Positions 13,096 to 29,975 are shown, counted from the first letter of the stretch. The stretch: 64,000 bases of DNA from Dipteronia dyeriana (GCA_032871835.1 CM065303.1:57822597-57886596); one strand, 5' to 3'. Numbers and translations are program-made. The notes: generated from the sequence alone by a model not told the origin.

Positions 13096-15000
13096 TAAGT
13101 ATATTGATTGTTCTTGTTAAACAATAGTACTAGTGTATTCCCGATCTACTTACAACCGCAAATATAAGTAACATTTTAAAATTACATATAATCATCGTAT
13201 ATGTTTTGAGTTTGTATATCCCTTTGCTTTCAATTTAAGAATAAATTTAACATTGCTACGTCTAGTGATGATTATATATATATATATATATAATTATGCT
13301 GCTGATTTTACATTTGTATGATACTATGATTCAAGATTATTCTAATATTTTATTAGTAGATCAGAAACATATATATTCTCCTACCTGATAATAGTAGTGG
13401 AAATAAAAGGAAATAACACACTTTATATGTAGACTTTTAAGAGAAAGGGGTCGCTTGTTTTTTTCATTTAAAACTTAATGGGTCTGAATCATAATTATTA
13501 AGTTGTTTTGTTTGTTTTTAATCATAATTATTAAGTTGTTTTGTTTGTTTTTAAGTGGTCAAACAACTTAAAAATCCTAAAAAACAACTTAAAATAAAAA
13601 GTAAAAATCATGACTTTTCACTTAATTGCAAACCACTGAATTACATTAAATGCAATCCAAAATCTTTTCTTCCGATATTATCTCTCCATATATAATATGT
13701 TTCCAATTTCATCATAATTATATATGGTATATAAATCTTTAATTTTAATATATTGTTTATTTTAAATAGCTTTAAAAATAAAAAATAAAAACCCTAATCA
13801 CTTCTCATATTGGTGTTTAATATCAATATTTTATTTTGATATTAGGATGATGTATTATATATATTAGAGTGTTTTGTGTGAGTTTTTACTACTACCCCTT
13901 TCATTTTTTGAAAGAAAAAAAAACATTTTCTTTTCTTAGTAAAAATGAAGTTTATTTATAATCAAAGAAGAAGATCATGATCATATGTGTTCATATATAA
14001 TTATTGTTTTTGGATTTTTTTTATTCCATATTATATGTATAATTGTTTAGCATATGTATAATTGTTTAATATATGTATAAATGTAAAATTACTTCTTTTT
14101 AGACAATTTTAGTTTTTTTTTTTTTTATAAATATGTTGACAATACATTCAGATGTGAGAAAAAAAGAAAAAAAGAAAAAACATGTCATTCAGGTTCAGAT
14201 TTCAGTTTCTATTCAGTCTTCAGAAAAATTCAAAATTATTCAGTTTTCAGACAAAAAAATAAATGACCCTTAATACTGGTTTAATAAGTTAAGTGTAAAT
14301 AGCACCAATAGATAAAAATACATTCAACTCCTTCTTTTATTATGTTTTTTTGCCGAAATCGATCTCTAATGGAGGTATGTTCGTTCAACCACCGTAAGAT
14401 CGATGAAGAAGATGAACAAAAAAAAATAGAAAATTTCATCTTTACCCAATAAATCTCAAAAATTATAAATATACCTAATAAGTCCCGGAAACAACAAAAT
14501 AAGTCTTGGAATTACAAAATAAGTTTCAGAAACACCAAAATAAGTCTCGGAAAAAAAAACGCAAGACTTAATTTTTTAAGTGTGTTTTAAGGGTATTTTT
14601 GTCAGATCTACGGTGTAAGTACTATTAAAACTTAAATTATTAAGTTGGTGATAGTCTTAAAATTCACTCAATAAAGAGTGTTATTAATTTATTTATTTTA
14701 GAAAAGGATAAATATGAGGTTAAAGAGGTTGAAGATGTTGATTTAGATAAAGTTTTTGTTTTTGTTTTAAAAAAAATATTGAATAAGTATAAATAATAAA
14801 TAGTATATGATGATGTGGTAAGGGTAAAATTGTCTTTTTATAGATTGATTTGTCAACAGTCACCTTTAACGACGGGGTATATTTGTGTTTAATTTATGAA
14901 ACTTATCAATATTTTTTCTTAAGCGAAACATTCAGGGTATTTTAATGCAAATAACCCTTAATTATTTAATGTTTTTTGTTTAAAGGCAAACGTATAATTG
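13096..15000. other. AT-rich intergenic DNA with small tandem repeats
   Basis: No gene seen. A perfect 33-bp unit occurs twice in tandem at 13487-13552. Around 14477-14558 four degenerate copies of a roughly 20-bp AAATAAGTCTCGGAAA-type unit follow one another. Confidence 0.5.
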
Positions 15001-15460
15001 CCTTCCTACCGTTAGTCAACGAGATAGAGATTATATTTGTGTTATTATGATTATTTTACTGGATTTATTGTAATTATACACATAATTAAGATAAGGTAGG
15101 GCCATTTATCCTAAAAGTAAATAAACAAAAGAAGCTTTGGATCTGTAGAAAATAAAGTTGATCGTTGACCGCAGTTAGTTAATGGATTAGATGGTATTTT
15201 GTGTTATTATGAATTTTTTTTCATTGATTTTATTACGATTATATATATAATCGGATTAAATTAATACAATTTATCGTAAAAGTAAATAAACAAAATAAAC
15301 TTTGAATCCTTAGAAAATAAAGTCGACCGTTGACCACTATTAATCAACATCTCAGAATGTATGTTCGTGTTATTATAATTTTTTATTGGTTTGATTACAA
15401 TTATATATGTGGGAAATTAGCAAATAAACAAAAGAAGCTTTGGACCCACAGAAAATAAAG
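15000..15460. repeat. degenerate tandem repeat, three copies, period about 140-165 bp
   Basis: The landmark TAAATAAACAAAAGAAGCTTT (in 20-base core form) recurs at 15117, 15282 and 15420. Each time it is followed by an AGAAAATAAAG... stretch, and in the first two copies by a TTGACC...TTAGT/TTAAT segment and GTGTTATTAT. The copies differ by many substitutions, so the array is old. Confidence 0.65.
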
Positions 15461-15743
15461 CCGAGCAAGGGTCAAATAGTCATCGTAAAAAATAAAGCGA
15501 CTTTCACATGAAATTTGAATTGATAGAGGGACGTCGTTTTCAAAATGGAGCAGAGGGGTTTCTCTCAATTTCTGGAAATACATAAGAAGATTATCCAAGG
15601 GACCATTCGTGATGTGATCATGTCCATGGAATGGAATTAAAATTGAACAGTTGGGGATTCCATTTCCACATTCCCGCCCTGCGCCACATCCAATTCCAGA
15701 GTCCAGACGCAACAAACAAAATAAAATATCAAAGAGAAAATTT

Positions 15744-15871
15744 TATATAGAACGGTCTCATTATCATTTAATAAGACCGTCCAATATAAGTGTGACATGT
15801 GTTTATGTTAATAATGTCACACGTTTGTATTGGACCGTCTAATCAGTTGATAATGAGACCGTTTCATATAA
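15744..15871. mobile_element. foldback (near-palindromic) MITE
   Basis: About 128 bp that can fold almost completely on itself. ACGGTCTCATTATCA at 15751 pairs with TGATAATGAGACCGT near 15848, AGACCGTCCAATA pairs with TATTGGACCGTCT, and GTGTGACAT pairs with AATGTCACAC in the centre. Flanking target duplication not resolved. Such short hairpins are usually MITEs and can feed small-RNA pathways. Confidence 0.7.
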
Positions 15872-18045
15872 GTCTTTCTTCTTTCGATGACGTGGAAGCT
15901 CTGTGGTGGCATGTTAGGTTTAGATATTTTGCCCCTCCACGTTTCCTTTCGACACGTATTTCCCCACTACACCAACGTGGACTTTCTTCCTTGTTTACAA
16001 CATAATTTACCAATTCGCCACTCACTCTTGTACTTTGGAAATGGAGATTGGGGAAGAGTAATCATATTACCCGATACAAAAATTTTATCTAAATTTAAAT
16101 TCAAAAGATATGATAAGTAATTTTTTTTCATTAATCACGTCATCTCATGTTGTGTATAGTGATGACAACTCACTTACCACATCATTTGGATTGAAATTTA
16201 GGTTAAATTTTTAGATTGTCTAATAATACCCATCGAAGAATCGATTAAATAATTTTGATATTTTGTTAGGGAATCGATTAAATAATTCTGATATTTTATA
16301 CAGCCTCCATAAAGATATTTATAAATGTTGAATTTAAGATATTATTTTTATTTAATATTTAAATATTGTTTTTTACGAATAAAAAAATCCCAATATTGTA
16401 TAATGTAGTAGAATGCAATTATATACTACATAAATCAGTTTTGATCAAGTAGTATTACAAATTAATTTAAAAGATGTTGATCACTGAAAGCATGGATGTA
16501 TCAAACTATCAATTGGATTCCGGCCTTCCAAAGATTCAAGTTAGTAAGTAGTATTAAAAATTGAATTAGCCCACCAAATTATAATTGGATTACGTTCGAG
16601 TCACCATACTATACCATAAATGGTATATATATGTATAAATTGACTTGCCACAAACTTGATGACAAGGGACTAATTTGGTGCCAACTAGATCTTTTATATA
16701 TATTTGTCAGCAACTTGAATAAGGATATTTCCCAATCGAATAACACTCTTACTATTGAGCCATATTTCGCATTGGGTGGTTGTATCCTGATTAAATTTTT
16801 AAAGAATAATTATTAAAAAAAAAAGGTTAAGCCAAGTATTCAAGTTAGAGATTATAGGAGTCCAATTGTTTAGATTATTTTATTGGTGTGAATCTCATTA
16901 AATGGACGGTGAACATAGATTATGAACTGTGATTAGACAACCTCAATGCGACCATGACGGCTTTTAATTAAATTAAGGGAACGGGTAGTGCGAGTGCAAC
17001 GTCAATGGTGTCTCACTCAATTATTCTATCTTCAAGTAGGTTATTGTTTTACAAATTACAAAACGCAAAGTTAACAAGAAATGGATTAATAGTTTGTTTT
17101 CTCACATTATTATGACAATATGTAGTTACACTTAATTTAATTATTTTTTCTAAATAATTAATATATTATTTTGTTTATATATCCCATGTGACGTATTTGT
17201 TTTTTTTTTAAGTATTTTATCTATTATAATTGGACTGTCAGAATTTATCAAGATCAAACAGTACATGTACATAGTGGATAACTATTCTTACAAATCCAAC
17301 GAAAACACTCAACAAATACTTGTAAAATATAAATGGTAGGACTTGAACTATTCATCAACACTATGGAAGAAAGATAAATTACCATCTCTGTTAAACAATG
17401 ATATACATATAAGTTTTTCTCTAATAGACATATAATTATGAACGTACTCATAAACACATCACTTTTTATTGGAAAAGTCAATACAATTGGATCAAATAAT
17501 GCTTATATGGTAAAAAATGATATGGTAGATAAATGTATTATAAATATACTTATAGTTATATACAGAGACGAATGCAAAGGGGGACATAAGTTACTTTTGA
17601 GATATAAAATATTGTCAATTTTCATTTTAATTCTCAAACTCAGTATCAATATATTATTATTATTTTGTATCATTGCCCGATTAAAAGTAATAAGTTTTGA
17701 TATATTAATATATTTTTCTTGTTTGATATGTAATATTAATTTATGTTTCGACCCCAAAATTAAAATCTCGACTTTACCCCCGGTTATATGTCCAACGGAT
17801 AAAAACTCATATACATGCCTAATGAGATGTCACAACTCACTACTCAAATTTTCCTTTGCAAAAACGGCATGTCAAATTATATTATAAGTGATCATTAGTG
17901 AGTAGTACTACTTTTCTGGTTAGTTTAACTTTCAAAATTCTTACTGTCTCGTAACACTCACACAAAGGCGAAGGGATATGAATTTTATTTTTTGTAATAA
18001 TATCTATTTTAAAAAAAACACATCATTAATCACATAATTAAGTAA
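15872..18045. other. AT-rich intergenic DNA
   Basis: No convincing gene. The open frames at 16631-16816 and 17438-17887 are low-complexity AT translations without recognisable domains. A roughly 35-bp unit (GAATCGATTAAATAATT...GATATTTT) is repeated twice near 16238-16300. Confidence 0.5.
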
Positions 18046-18053
18046 TTCATTTT

Positions 18054-18729
18054 ATGATTAATATTAAAAACATGCCTTCACCTTTGAACTATTATTGGAT
18101 TTATATTCATAATTATTTTAAAAACCTCTCTTATGAACTAACGCCGTTCCATTTGTATTGATTGAGTTTGAACGTTAAAAAAATCTAAAATATCTCTATT
18201 TAAGCTTCAATTTTATGAATTGACCACCCTCATACTTTTACCAAATAAATTAATAAAATGATATAAAATATGAGAATGTTAATTTGCAAAGGAGAGGTTA
18301 TTTAGTGGATAATTTTATCCCTAAAAATAATAAAATTACAAATGAACCAAAAGCGTTGAAATAGTATTTGTTTGGATTTATAAAAAAATAAAAAATATAT
18401 ATATATATATTGGTTTATTGTCAATGCTTTTGGTTCATTTGTAATTTTATTATTTTTTAGGATAAAATTGTTCATAATAACTTATACTTTACAAGGTAAC
18501 ATTCTCACATTTTGTATCATTTTATTAATTTTTATTAGGTAAACTTACGAGGGTTTAATAGTCAATTCATATAATTGAATCTTAAATATATATTTTAGAC
18601 TTTATAACGGTCAAACTGAGTCAATATAAACGGAATGCTAACGGTATTGGAGAATTCTAATCTAAAATCATTTGTAACTATATATTCAATAATAGTTCAA
18701 AGGTGAAGGAATGTTTTTAATATTAATCC
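18054..18729. mobile_element. long inverted-repeat MITE (about 676 bp, arms over 300 bp)
   Basis: The left arm begins GATTAATATTAAAAACAT and continues CCTTCACCTTTGAACTATTATTG. The right end is its reverse complement (CAATAATAGTTCAAAGGTGAAGG...ATGTTTTTAATATTAATC). Pairing runs through GAACCAAAAGCGTTGA / TCAATGCTTTTGGTTC to an AT-rich loop near 18395. TTCATTTT occurs directly outside both ends (18046-18053 and 18730-18737), a plausible 8-bp duplication. That would suit hAT, or Mutator if one more base belongs to it. No ORF. Confidence 0.68.
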
Positions 18730-18797
18730 TTCATTTTGAATCACCATTAATTTGATGGAGATGAATTTTTGGACAAAACATTTAAATTTTGAATTAA

Positions 18798-19047
18798 GAG
18801 TTTGTTTGGTTGGGCTTTTGAATAACCTCTATTGGTAAAATATCTACTTGTAGTAGATCTATTAGAAATATAGTTTTTGAAAAAAAAAAAAAATATAACA
18901 GTTTGGTTGGTAGATTTTTTTTTTTTAAAAAAAGATAACTATTGGAAGAAGTAGCTCCTCATGAACTTTTGTCCAGTAGAGATTTAAACTCTACTAGAAT
19001 CTACTCAATTAAAAATAGACATTCTTAAAAGTCCAACCAACAAACTC
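18798..19047. mobile_element. Tourist-like MITE, 250 bp
   Basis: Terminal repeats are GAGTTTGTTTGGTTGGGCTT at the left and the reverse complement of AAGTCCAACCAACAAACTC at the right, nearly perfect over about 25 bases. TAA flanks both sides (18795-18797, 19048-19050), as in PIF/Harbinger-derived MITEs. Non-coding. Confidence 0.72.
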
Positions 19048-19050
19048 TAA

Positions 19051-19920
19051 AAAAATTAAATAGTCGTTCGTAGACCTTTTAAGCTAGTAGAAAGTTCAAC
19101 CAAATGAACAATAAATAGCTTAATTTTTTTTTTGTTTTTATACGTGTGACTTCTAATATACCTCATTATTAAAATATGGGTAGTGTTACAACTAAAAGTT
19201 TAATTAAAAAGGAAAACATTTATTGTACTTATAATCTTAATCAATATAATAAATATATATTTATAATAAATGGTTTCTATTTATAATAAATTTTTATGTG
19301 TTAATATTTAGAATATTTTAAAAGACTCTTTTATTTTCACTCTTTAAGTGCATGTTTGCTTACCTATATGGTAATTTGAGGAATGAAAAAAAAACTCTTA
19401 AAAAAGACTCCTCAATTATAAATAGATTTATATTACTTTAATAAAAGCACTCAAATTCCTCCCTTCCCATCAAAAATTCAAATTACTTATAGGTGAATTT
19501 GAAAAATATTTGAATAACCTTCCAAATTATTATTATATTATTATCAAATATTCAATATTAGTCTTATTTTAAAGATATAGATATGAACTTTCTAATGATA
19601 TAATTTGTATAATGATAAAATTTATAAATTAAAATTTATTATATATTAATTGAATTTAATTAAAAAGATAAAAAAAATATAGATATTAAATATTAATAAT
19701 GATATGATATAAAAAATAATATAATAATAATTAAAGAGGGAGAAATCGCTCTTCAATATTAAAGAGAAAATAACAAATCTTATTAGAAGAGTCTATAAGA
19801 GCATATACGTAAATTGTTTGACTTCAATAAATATCATATTTGAAGAGTTTTTTAAGATATTGTTACATTAAGGGTACATATGAACACTACCTTCGAATAA
19901 TTAACGGTGGATTAATTTAA
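19051..19920. other. AT-rich DNA upstream of the FKF1 promoter
   Basis: No gene or clear repeat boundary seen. Further AT-rich MITE debris is possible around 19340-19890. Confidence 0.4.
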
Positions 19921-19979
19921 CAATTTAGTAACCGGTATAAAGCATGACAGAAATAGACGTGGTTCAATAATAAGGGTTC

Positions 19980-19985
19980 CACGTG
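19980..19985 (+). promoter_or_regulatory. G-box CACGTG upstream of FKF1
   Basis: A perfect CACGTG in the context TCCACGTGTCC, 240 bases before the FKF1 start codon. G-boxes bind bZIP and bHLH (including PIF) factors and are frequent in light- and clock-controlled promoters. The motif is seen; binding is inferred. Confidence 0.5.
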
Positions 19986-20108
19986 TCCATCTACTAAATT
20001 TTGTAAGTGTAAACAAATAGCGAAAATATTCCTGATAAAATTTTGGTGGCAATTTGGTAAATTATATGAAACTGCGGGGCATTTCCTATGGCTGTGTTCC
20101 ATACACAA

Positions 20109-20117
20109 AAAATATCT
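20109..20117 (+). promoter_or_regulatory. evening element AAAATATCT of FKF1
   Basis: A perfect AAAATATCT lies 108 bases upstream of the FKF1 ATG. The evening element is bound by CCA1/LHY and RVE MYB factors and drives evening-phased transcription, which is the known phase of FKF1 in Arabidopsis. The position could be proximal promoter or 5' UTR, since the transcription start is not known. Confidence 0.6.
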
Positions 20118-20215
20118 TCGAAAAGCAAAAAAAAAAAAAAAAAAAAAACAAGCGAATGCAAAATATCCAACCACTACAAATCTTCAGAGAGAATTAGAAC
20201 AAACAGAAACTGTAA

Positions 20216-24663
<4,448 letters not shown>

Positions 24664-25990
24664 ATCAATAACGGGAGTTGCCACTATACAAGAGTCGATT
24701 TTTCCCTTGATGCTCTGCAAGAAAATTTTGGTTTATGATCTGTCTGAGAGGAGGTGCTTCCTTCCACATTGTTCATTTGCATTCTCTATTTTGTTTGTTC
24801 TCTTGATGCATTTTATATGTTTGCTTAGATATGTATTACACACTGTATAAAGTATAAAGACCATGACTTGTGTGCATTTAATCTGAATGTGATACAATGT
24901 GGAACAAGAATTTTGTGTATTGCAATGCTATACTGGATATGTATATTATTGTAGCTGCTGATAATGTTGTGTAAATATTACGATTGAATTGAGAATGATT
25001 CATCTGATGCAGTAAATATGTGTCCGACCTGGTTTTGAGAATTTGAGCTTGCCGTACCCGAACCTCATTTTTTTGTTTATTCATATTTGGCTCCTCAATA
25101 GAAAGTTGGCTTTCAATGGCAAGCTTAGCTTCATCATTCATGGAGAAAAACCGGTAAGGCGGAGTCGAAAGTCGATTGCTTGTCAACCATTTTGACCATT
25201 CTAATTGTCAGCAAAATAAAAGCTTTAGGTAAGAGGATTCTCAAGTTATAAATGAAGCACACAAAGCAGTCCAAAATCAGACTACAAACTTAGAACAACG
25301 CGACTTTGATTATAATGATTAAATTATTCATCCAGTTTTGTGGGGTTGAAGAATCAATAATGTATTAATGTGACCTGCCAAATGAATTTGTTAATGAGAC
25401 ACAATAATCCTATAGTCCAGGACTGCACCAAGACAGTTTCAGGAGATGTAATCGCTAGATGAATCAGATTTTTACAAAAGGAAAGATCGTCAATTAAAAT
25501 GAAGGCATGCACACCCATATCAATTTCAAAAAAGAAATAAGAAGAATCTAGAAAGAAGATGGTGACGTCAGCATGAGTAAAACAAAAAGACAAAAACGGT
25601 TTTCCTTCGTTGGTAAGATAAAAATCCTTGTTGCAAGTTTGCAACAAACAAAATACCGTGAGCCAAAAGGTTGAATAGGATAGATTGGAGACCATTCTAG
25701 AATCTAGATCTCTCGCAACAAACCAAATAGTGTGAGAGAAAATTCTATCCTACAACATATCAACAAAGACTCAAAATGGATCAGTATCCAAAATCCGATC
25801 ATAGCCCACGTCAGCACCAAGTAAAAGATAACTGCCTTATCGCCCAAAGCAGAGCAAAAAGATGGCGGCATAAAAGAAATTGTTTCCCTCCCTCCGGAGT
25901 CCGGACAATATTAATTTTTGAATATTCTAAGGTTTGAAATACTGTTATCTAGTAAGACAGTAACACTTGTCCATCCACTTGACTCTAATT
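24664..25990. other. FKF1 3' UTR and downstream non-coding DNA
   Basis: The first few hundred bases after the stop are probably the FKF1 3' UTR; no canonical AATAAA stands out. The small frames on the minus strand at 24878-25186 and 25354-25695 have no recognisable domain and look like chance frames. Confidence 0.45.
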
Positions 25991-25994
25991 GTAC

Positions 25995-26692
25995 ATAGCA
26001 AAACGGAATCGTGGTTCGGGTTGGACCAAACCTGACACGATCCACGATCCATTTATTCAGTCCTGTTTATTAAATGGGTTGGATCTTAAACGGGTTGAAC
26101 TTTTCAAACCTGATCCAACCCATTTAATAAACGTATAACTCAATCCGATCCGTTTAATCGGTTTATAATATGTTTGATTTTTTTTTATTAATAATTATTA
26201 AAAATATAATATAAATCTAAACTAAAAATATCTTTAAAAAACCAACATAATAACCAGCTAAACAATATCTCAATTTAGACAAGCTACAAAAAGACTATAA
26301 AGTTTATACAATTCATAAATGATAGAATACATATAAAAAAACCAAACAATTAAAATTAATAAAAACGATAAATAAAGACCGATAGTTCAACTGTTGAGGT
26401 ATTCAAACTTCGTATTCCGTAGACTATTGATAATTACAAGTTAAAACAATATAAAAATTAGTTATTTATCATTAAACCATAATTGTTGAAAGTATTTCCC
26501 TAATTAATTTTAAGTTATATATTTTTCTCAAACTAATCGTGTCAACTCATCAACCCGTTTATGAAACTCAATCCGTTTATTAAACGAGTCAACCCGTTTA
26601 ACAACTCAAATCCATTTAGCTCCATCCAACCTAACATAAATTCGTTAGGTTCGTATCAATCCGTTGCGTCGTGACCCAAATTGTTATGCCTA
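25995..26692. mobile_element. old hAT-type non-autonomous element
   Basis: Both ends carry runs of AAACGGGTT / AACCCGTTTA-type words in opposite orientations (for example 26084-26120 and 26545-26600), the subterminal pattern seen in hAT element 3. The right end in reverse, TAGGCATAACAATTTGGGTC, resembles TAGGGCTGGCAATTCGGGT of element 3. I could not find a matching 8-bp duplication, so boundaries are approximate. The middle is AT-rich and non-coding. Confidence 0.5.
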
Positions 26693-26703
26693 TCAAAGCG
26701 ATC

Positions 26704-27520
26704 ATGGGTCCTAATAAAATTGGCTCAAGCTTTTCCTCTACATTTTAGAGTTTCTTCTCTTAACGTTGGAGAACGATCGCCGGCATATATTTCGACATCC
26801 ATTTTTATCCTAAATCTATATGAAAATCTGCTCGATTTTCCAGATTAATTGTAGCTTCATCTTCTCTCCTGGAGAAATGAAGTTTCTGTTAAACTCAACC
26901 CAAAAATCTCATCTCAAGAACTCTCCCTGAGAGATTCTTCAAATCAAGACATCAAGTTAACGCGAAATTTAAGGTGTTAACAGTGGTGCCGTCTGTGGGG
27001 AATCCAGCCTATAGATTGTGATTCTTAAAAAAAATTGTGACCAATCTATTCAAACGAGCTCACGAAGTCCATTCACACTCTCACAAAGGTGTGACGTCCA
27101 TCTATGGTTCCAAATCAGTTCATGAGAATAATGCTCCGACACAAATCGTGGTGATGACGAAGCAATGTCCATATGCACCTGACATTCTCCATGAGAAAAT
27201 ATAGACAACATGTGTAAGTATGATTTATGTTGGATCACTACAAAAAGTCATCATGTGGTAACACCTTTCTTCGATTTATTGACTTTCGTGCAAATAGTTT
27301 GTGATCTAAATTTTGTCAATATTTTGTAATCTAAATGAACTATTATTCCATTTGTTTGAATATTATTTTATCATATATATGTTGTGGCTACGAATTTGTT
27401 TGAATAGGAAGTTAAATTTGCTTGAGATATCTGGGATACAAAATGATTTAACACTACTTGAGTTTGGTTGGCCATCATTTTAGCAATCAAGTTATTGTTT
27501 ATGAGGATTGAAACTACCAT
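26704..27520 (+). repeat. LTR 3' part plus leader of an LTR retrotransposon, forward copy
   Basis: The LTR part ends in AAGGTGTTAACA at 26982 and is followed by GTGGTGCCGTCTGTGGGG, a leader typical of plant gypsy elements. The same sequence in reverse orientation occupies about 32100-32940 (LTR end at 32625). Homology continues through the leader, for example TTGAATATTATTTTATCATA and TTGCTTGAGATATCTGGG have counterparts there. No coding region remains. Confidence 0.65.
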
Positions 27521-27923
27521 GATATGTGTCTAAAAAACCTAGGGGTTGAATTAGTTATTAATCAATTAAGTACTAAGTTGTTCAATAATCAAGATTAATC
27601 ACAAAAACCAATTGAAAATAACAATTAAAATCAAATGTAAGTACAGAAATTAAATTATACTTGATTTTTGAATAAGAAACCCTCTAACCGAGAAAAACCC
27701 TTGGACTATTATCGCTAACCACTTAGTCACATAAATTCCACTAATTGAATATTTGTTTACAATCTAAACTGACATCCTAGTCACTCTTCTCAAGGTTCGT
27801 AACACAAACTATTCTACTTGAATGTCTTTAAAAATGGATCCTGACAATGCTTGTGCGACTACCACATGTAGCCACAAGACTTGGACTCTAATAGAGAAAA
27901 TTAGGTCTAAGTGAACATGTAAC
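27521..27923. other. old repeat-derived non-coding DNA
   Basis: A fragment with CCTAGGGGTTGAATTAG, a phrase common in LTRs of plant retrotransposons, but without ends that can be defined. No gene seen. Confidence 0.35.
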
Positions 27924-29076
27924 TGTAAATAGTAATTCCAAAATAAATTTGGTTGGTATCTGGTAAACAGAAAGCAACAACACAAGAAAATCACGTTAGA
28001 AAACAGTGTTAGAACTTAAACCCATATTTCACACTGTGTCTTTAAGACAATTTTGTCATGCAACACCGTATGTGTGTTAGGCGATTGTCTACCAGGATAC
28101 AACGGTTCAATAGTGGTAGACCTAAGCACTATCCACTACCAGCGAACTCAAATCGAGTTTAAACTTACCAAGAAAACAGAGAGGAAAAAGAATTCGGTTA
28201 CTCAAAATATTGTATATCTTGGGATCGTTTTATGAACGGAATACTAGGGGATTTTTATAGCCAAATCGAAACATTAGGGTTTAGGGATTAATTTGGAATT
28301 ATCTTGGTGAATACGTTTTTGATTTAATAAGGAAATAATTTAATTAGATAATATTCTCCAAAGAGATTTACTTCTAATCAAAACCGATTTTGTATTCTAA
28401 ATGATCAAGTAAGAAATCAGAATCCAAACAATTAAAGCTTTCATTATTCTTCACAATAAAAAACGTTGACTTAGGGAAGTTGCAAAAGGTCAACTGGACT
28501 CTCACGATCCAATCAGAGCTGCATTCGTGTCTACAGGTCGCACCTACACATGAGTCGTGCATTCGAAGGTTCGAGGTCCATGATTTGTACCCCCTCCCAA
28601 TCAAAACCGATTCTGTATTCTTAGTGATCAAGTAAGAAATCAGAATCCAAACAATTAAAGCTTTCATTATTCTTCACAATAAAAAACGTTGACTTAGGGA
28701 AGTGGCAAAAGGTCAACTGGACTATCACGGTCCAATCGGAGCTGCATTCGTGTCTGCAGATCGCGCCCACACATGAGTCGTGCATTCGAAGGTTCGAGGT
28801 CCATGATTTGCCATGGTTCATATCACACATTCACTTATATACTACATACAAATGATTTCCCTAAGCAATGTGGGATTCACTTTAATCCATACACAATGGG
28901 TTCACTTTGAGACTCAATTTCTCATTCACCTATTAACTATTTTGTGAATTTGAGTATACCATTTCGAAGTTCTCACGGAGGCGAATTTGAATCCACTTTA
29001 ATCTTTCATTTCTATGGAATTTATCATACTCAATTTTTGCTCTCAAATTAAGAGTTTATCACAAAATTTTCCAACA
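27924..29076 (-). mobile_element. solo LTR of the copia 1 family
   Basis: On the minus strand it reads TGTTGGAAAATTTTGTGATA...TTTACA and aligns along its length with the LTRs of copia element 1. It is flanked by the perfect 5-bp duplication GTAAC (27919-27923, 29077-29081), so it is a true solo LTR left by LTR-LTR recombination. Its length of 1153 bp against 927-947 is explained by an internal 223-bp tandem duplication. Confidence 0.92.
28376..28821 (-). repeat. 223-bp tandem duplication inside the solo LTR
   Basis: Two units (28376-28598 and 28599-28821) both start AATCAAAACCGATT and run through a CATGAGTCGTGCATTCGAAG phrase. They differ at only about a dozen positions. The single-copy equivalent is present in the LTRs of copia element 1. 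Confidence 0.88.
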
Positions 29077-29555
29077 GTAACAATGTCCTAAATGCAATAG
29101 AGTGTAAGACAACACATAAATGCTTAACTAGAGAGATAGAAATGTAATATAACAATAACTAGAGATACCTAAATGAACATACAAGTAGGCTTAGCTAAAT
29201 GAATAAAAACAATCTAACAATGCTAGCTATTAATCAACCCCAATCAATCATCATTAGTTAAAAAAAATATATGCATTTAAGATGAAGTCTTTGCAAACAA
29301 AATGTAATAAATGAGATGTCTTAACAACGTAGAGCAATAAATGAAGTAAAGTATTTGTTCTAACTTACCAAGTGATGAAACCTATGAAACCATGCTTAAA
29401 ATGTCAAATGCACATGGATTTTGGGGTTGGAGAGTTTAAAAGTCATTCTTGGTGATTTCTCTCTCTAGGAACTCTATTCTCTCTATAGGAAGTCTGAAAT
29501 CTAGAGCTTTTGATGAATAAGGAAATGGCATGGGCTATATAAATGGTCCTCTCAA
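29077..29555. other. repeat-derived non-coding DNA
   Basis: No gene. It ends in GGGCTATATAAATGGTCC at about 29533-29550, a good TATA-box context of the kind found in LTRs, so the stretch may be part of an old LTR. Confidence 0.35.
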
Positions 29556-29975
29556 AATTACATCATTTTGAATAAGAAGAGGTTGTCGCGGTCAACATTT
29601 CATGGTTGACAATGACGACAACCAACTGCAACAAAGGAAAACGAAACGTCACCGTAGTATCGCGGTCCCTTTTTTGCGGTGGTCCATGATGACATATGGA
29701 ATACGAAAACCAATGGAGAAAACTTCACGCCACTTGTCACGATTCTCCATGACGATACAATGACATCGAAAACCACTTGAGGGTTTTTCATGGTCAACTT
29801 TTCATTGTGTTCCAAGACAACTCTTGGACCGTGAAATCCTTTGGAAGGAATGTAGTTCCCATTTGTTGCGATAGTCCAATACGACACTTGGACTGTGAAA
29901 ACTACTAGACGGTTTTTCACGGTTCCGCACGACGACACCAAGACCGCGACAATGAGAAGAAACACCGTTTTACTT
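29556..29975 (+). repeat. dispersed repeat, copy A (about 420 bp)
   Basis: It begins ACATCATTTTGAATAAGAAG and ends GACAATGAGAAGAAA. Internally it repeats a roughly 45-bp theme (GGTCCATGA/GACACTTGGA...GAAAACCACT). Copy B, in the same orientation, is at 33443-33495 continued at 35053-35379 and is split by a solo LTR. The 121-codon minus-strand frame across it has no known domain. Confidence 0.75.

Noticed and set aside
17438..17887. 149-codon open frame on the + strand, with an opposite frame at 17503-17757
   Set aside because: Composition follows the AT-rich DNA (Ile, Leu, Asn, Lys), there is no domain or initiation context, and an equal frame exists on the other strand.
19340..19890. Another MITE with ends near GCATGTTTGCTTACC and GGGTACATATGAACAC
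   Set aside because: The ends pair only loosely and no flanking duplication could be found.
24878..25695. Two minus-strand frames (102 and 113 codons) downstream of FKF1, considered as a convergent neighbour gene
   Set aside because: No recognisable domain, no consistent exon structure, and hydrophobic AT-driven composition.
29600..29965. 121-codon minus-strand frame in the dispersed repeat, partly open in copy B too
   Set aside because: Copies A and B differ by frame-breaking indels relative to each other, and the translation shows only the 45-bp repeat theme.
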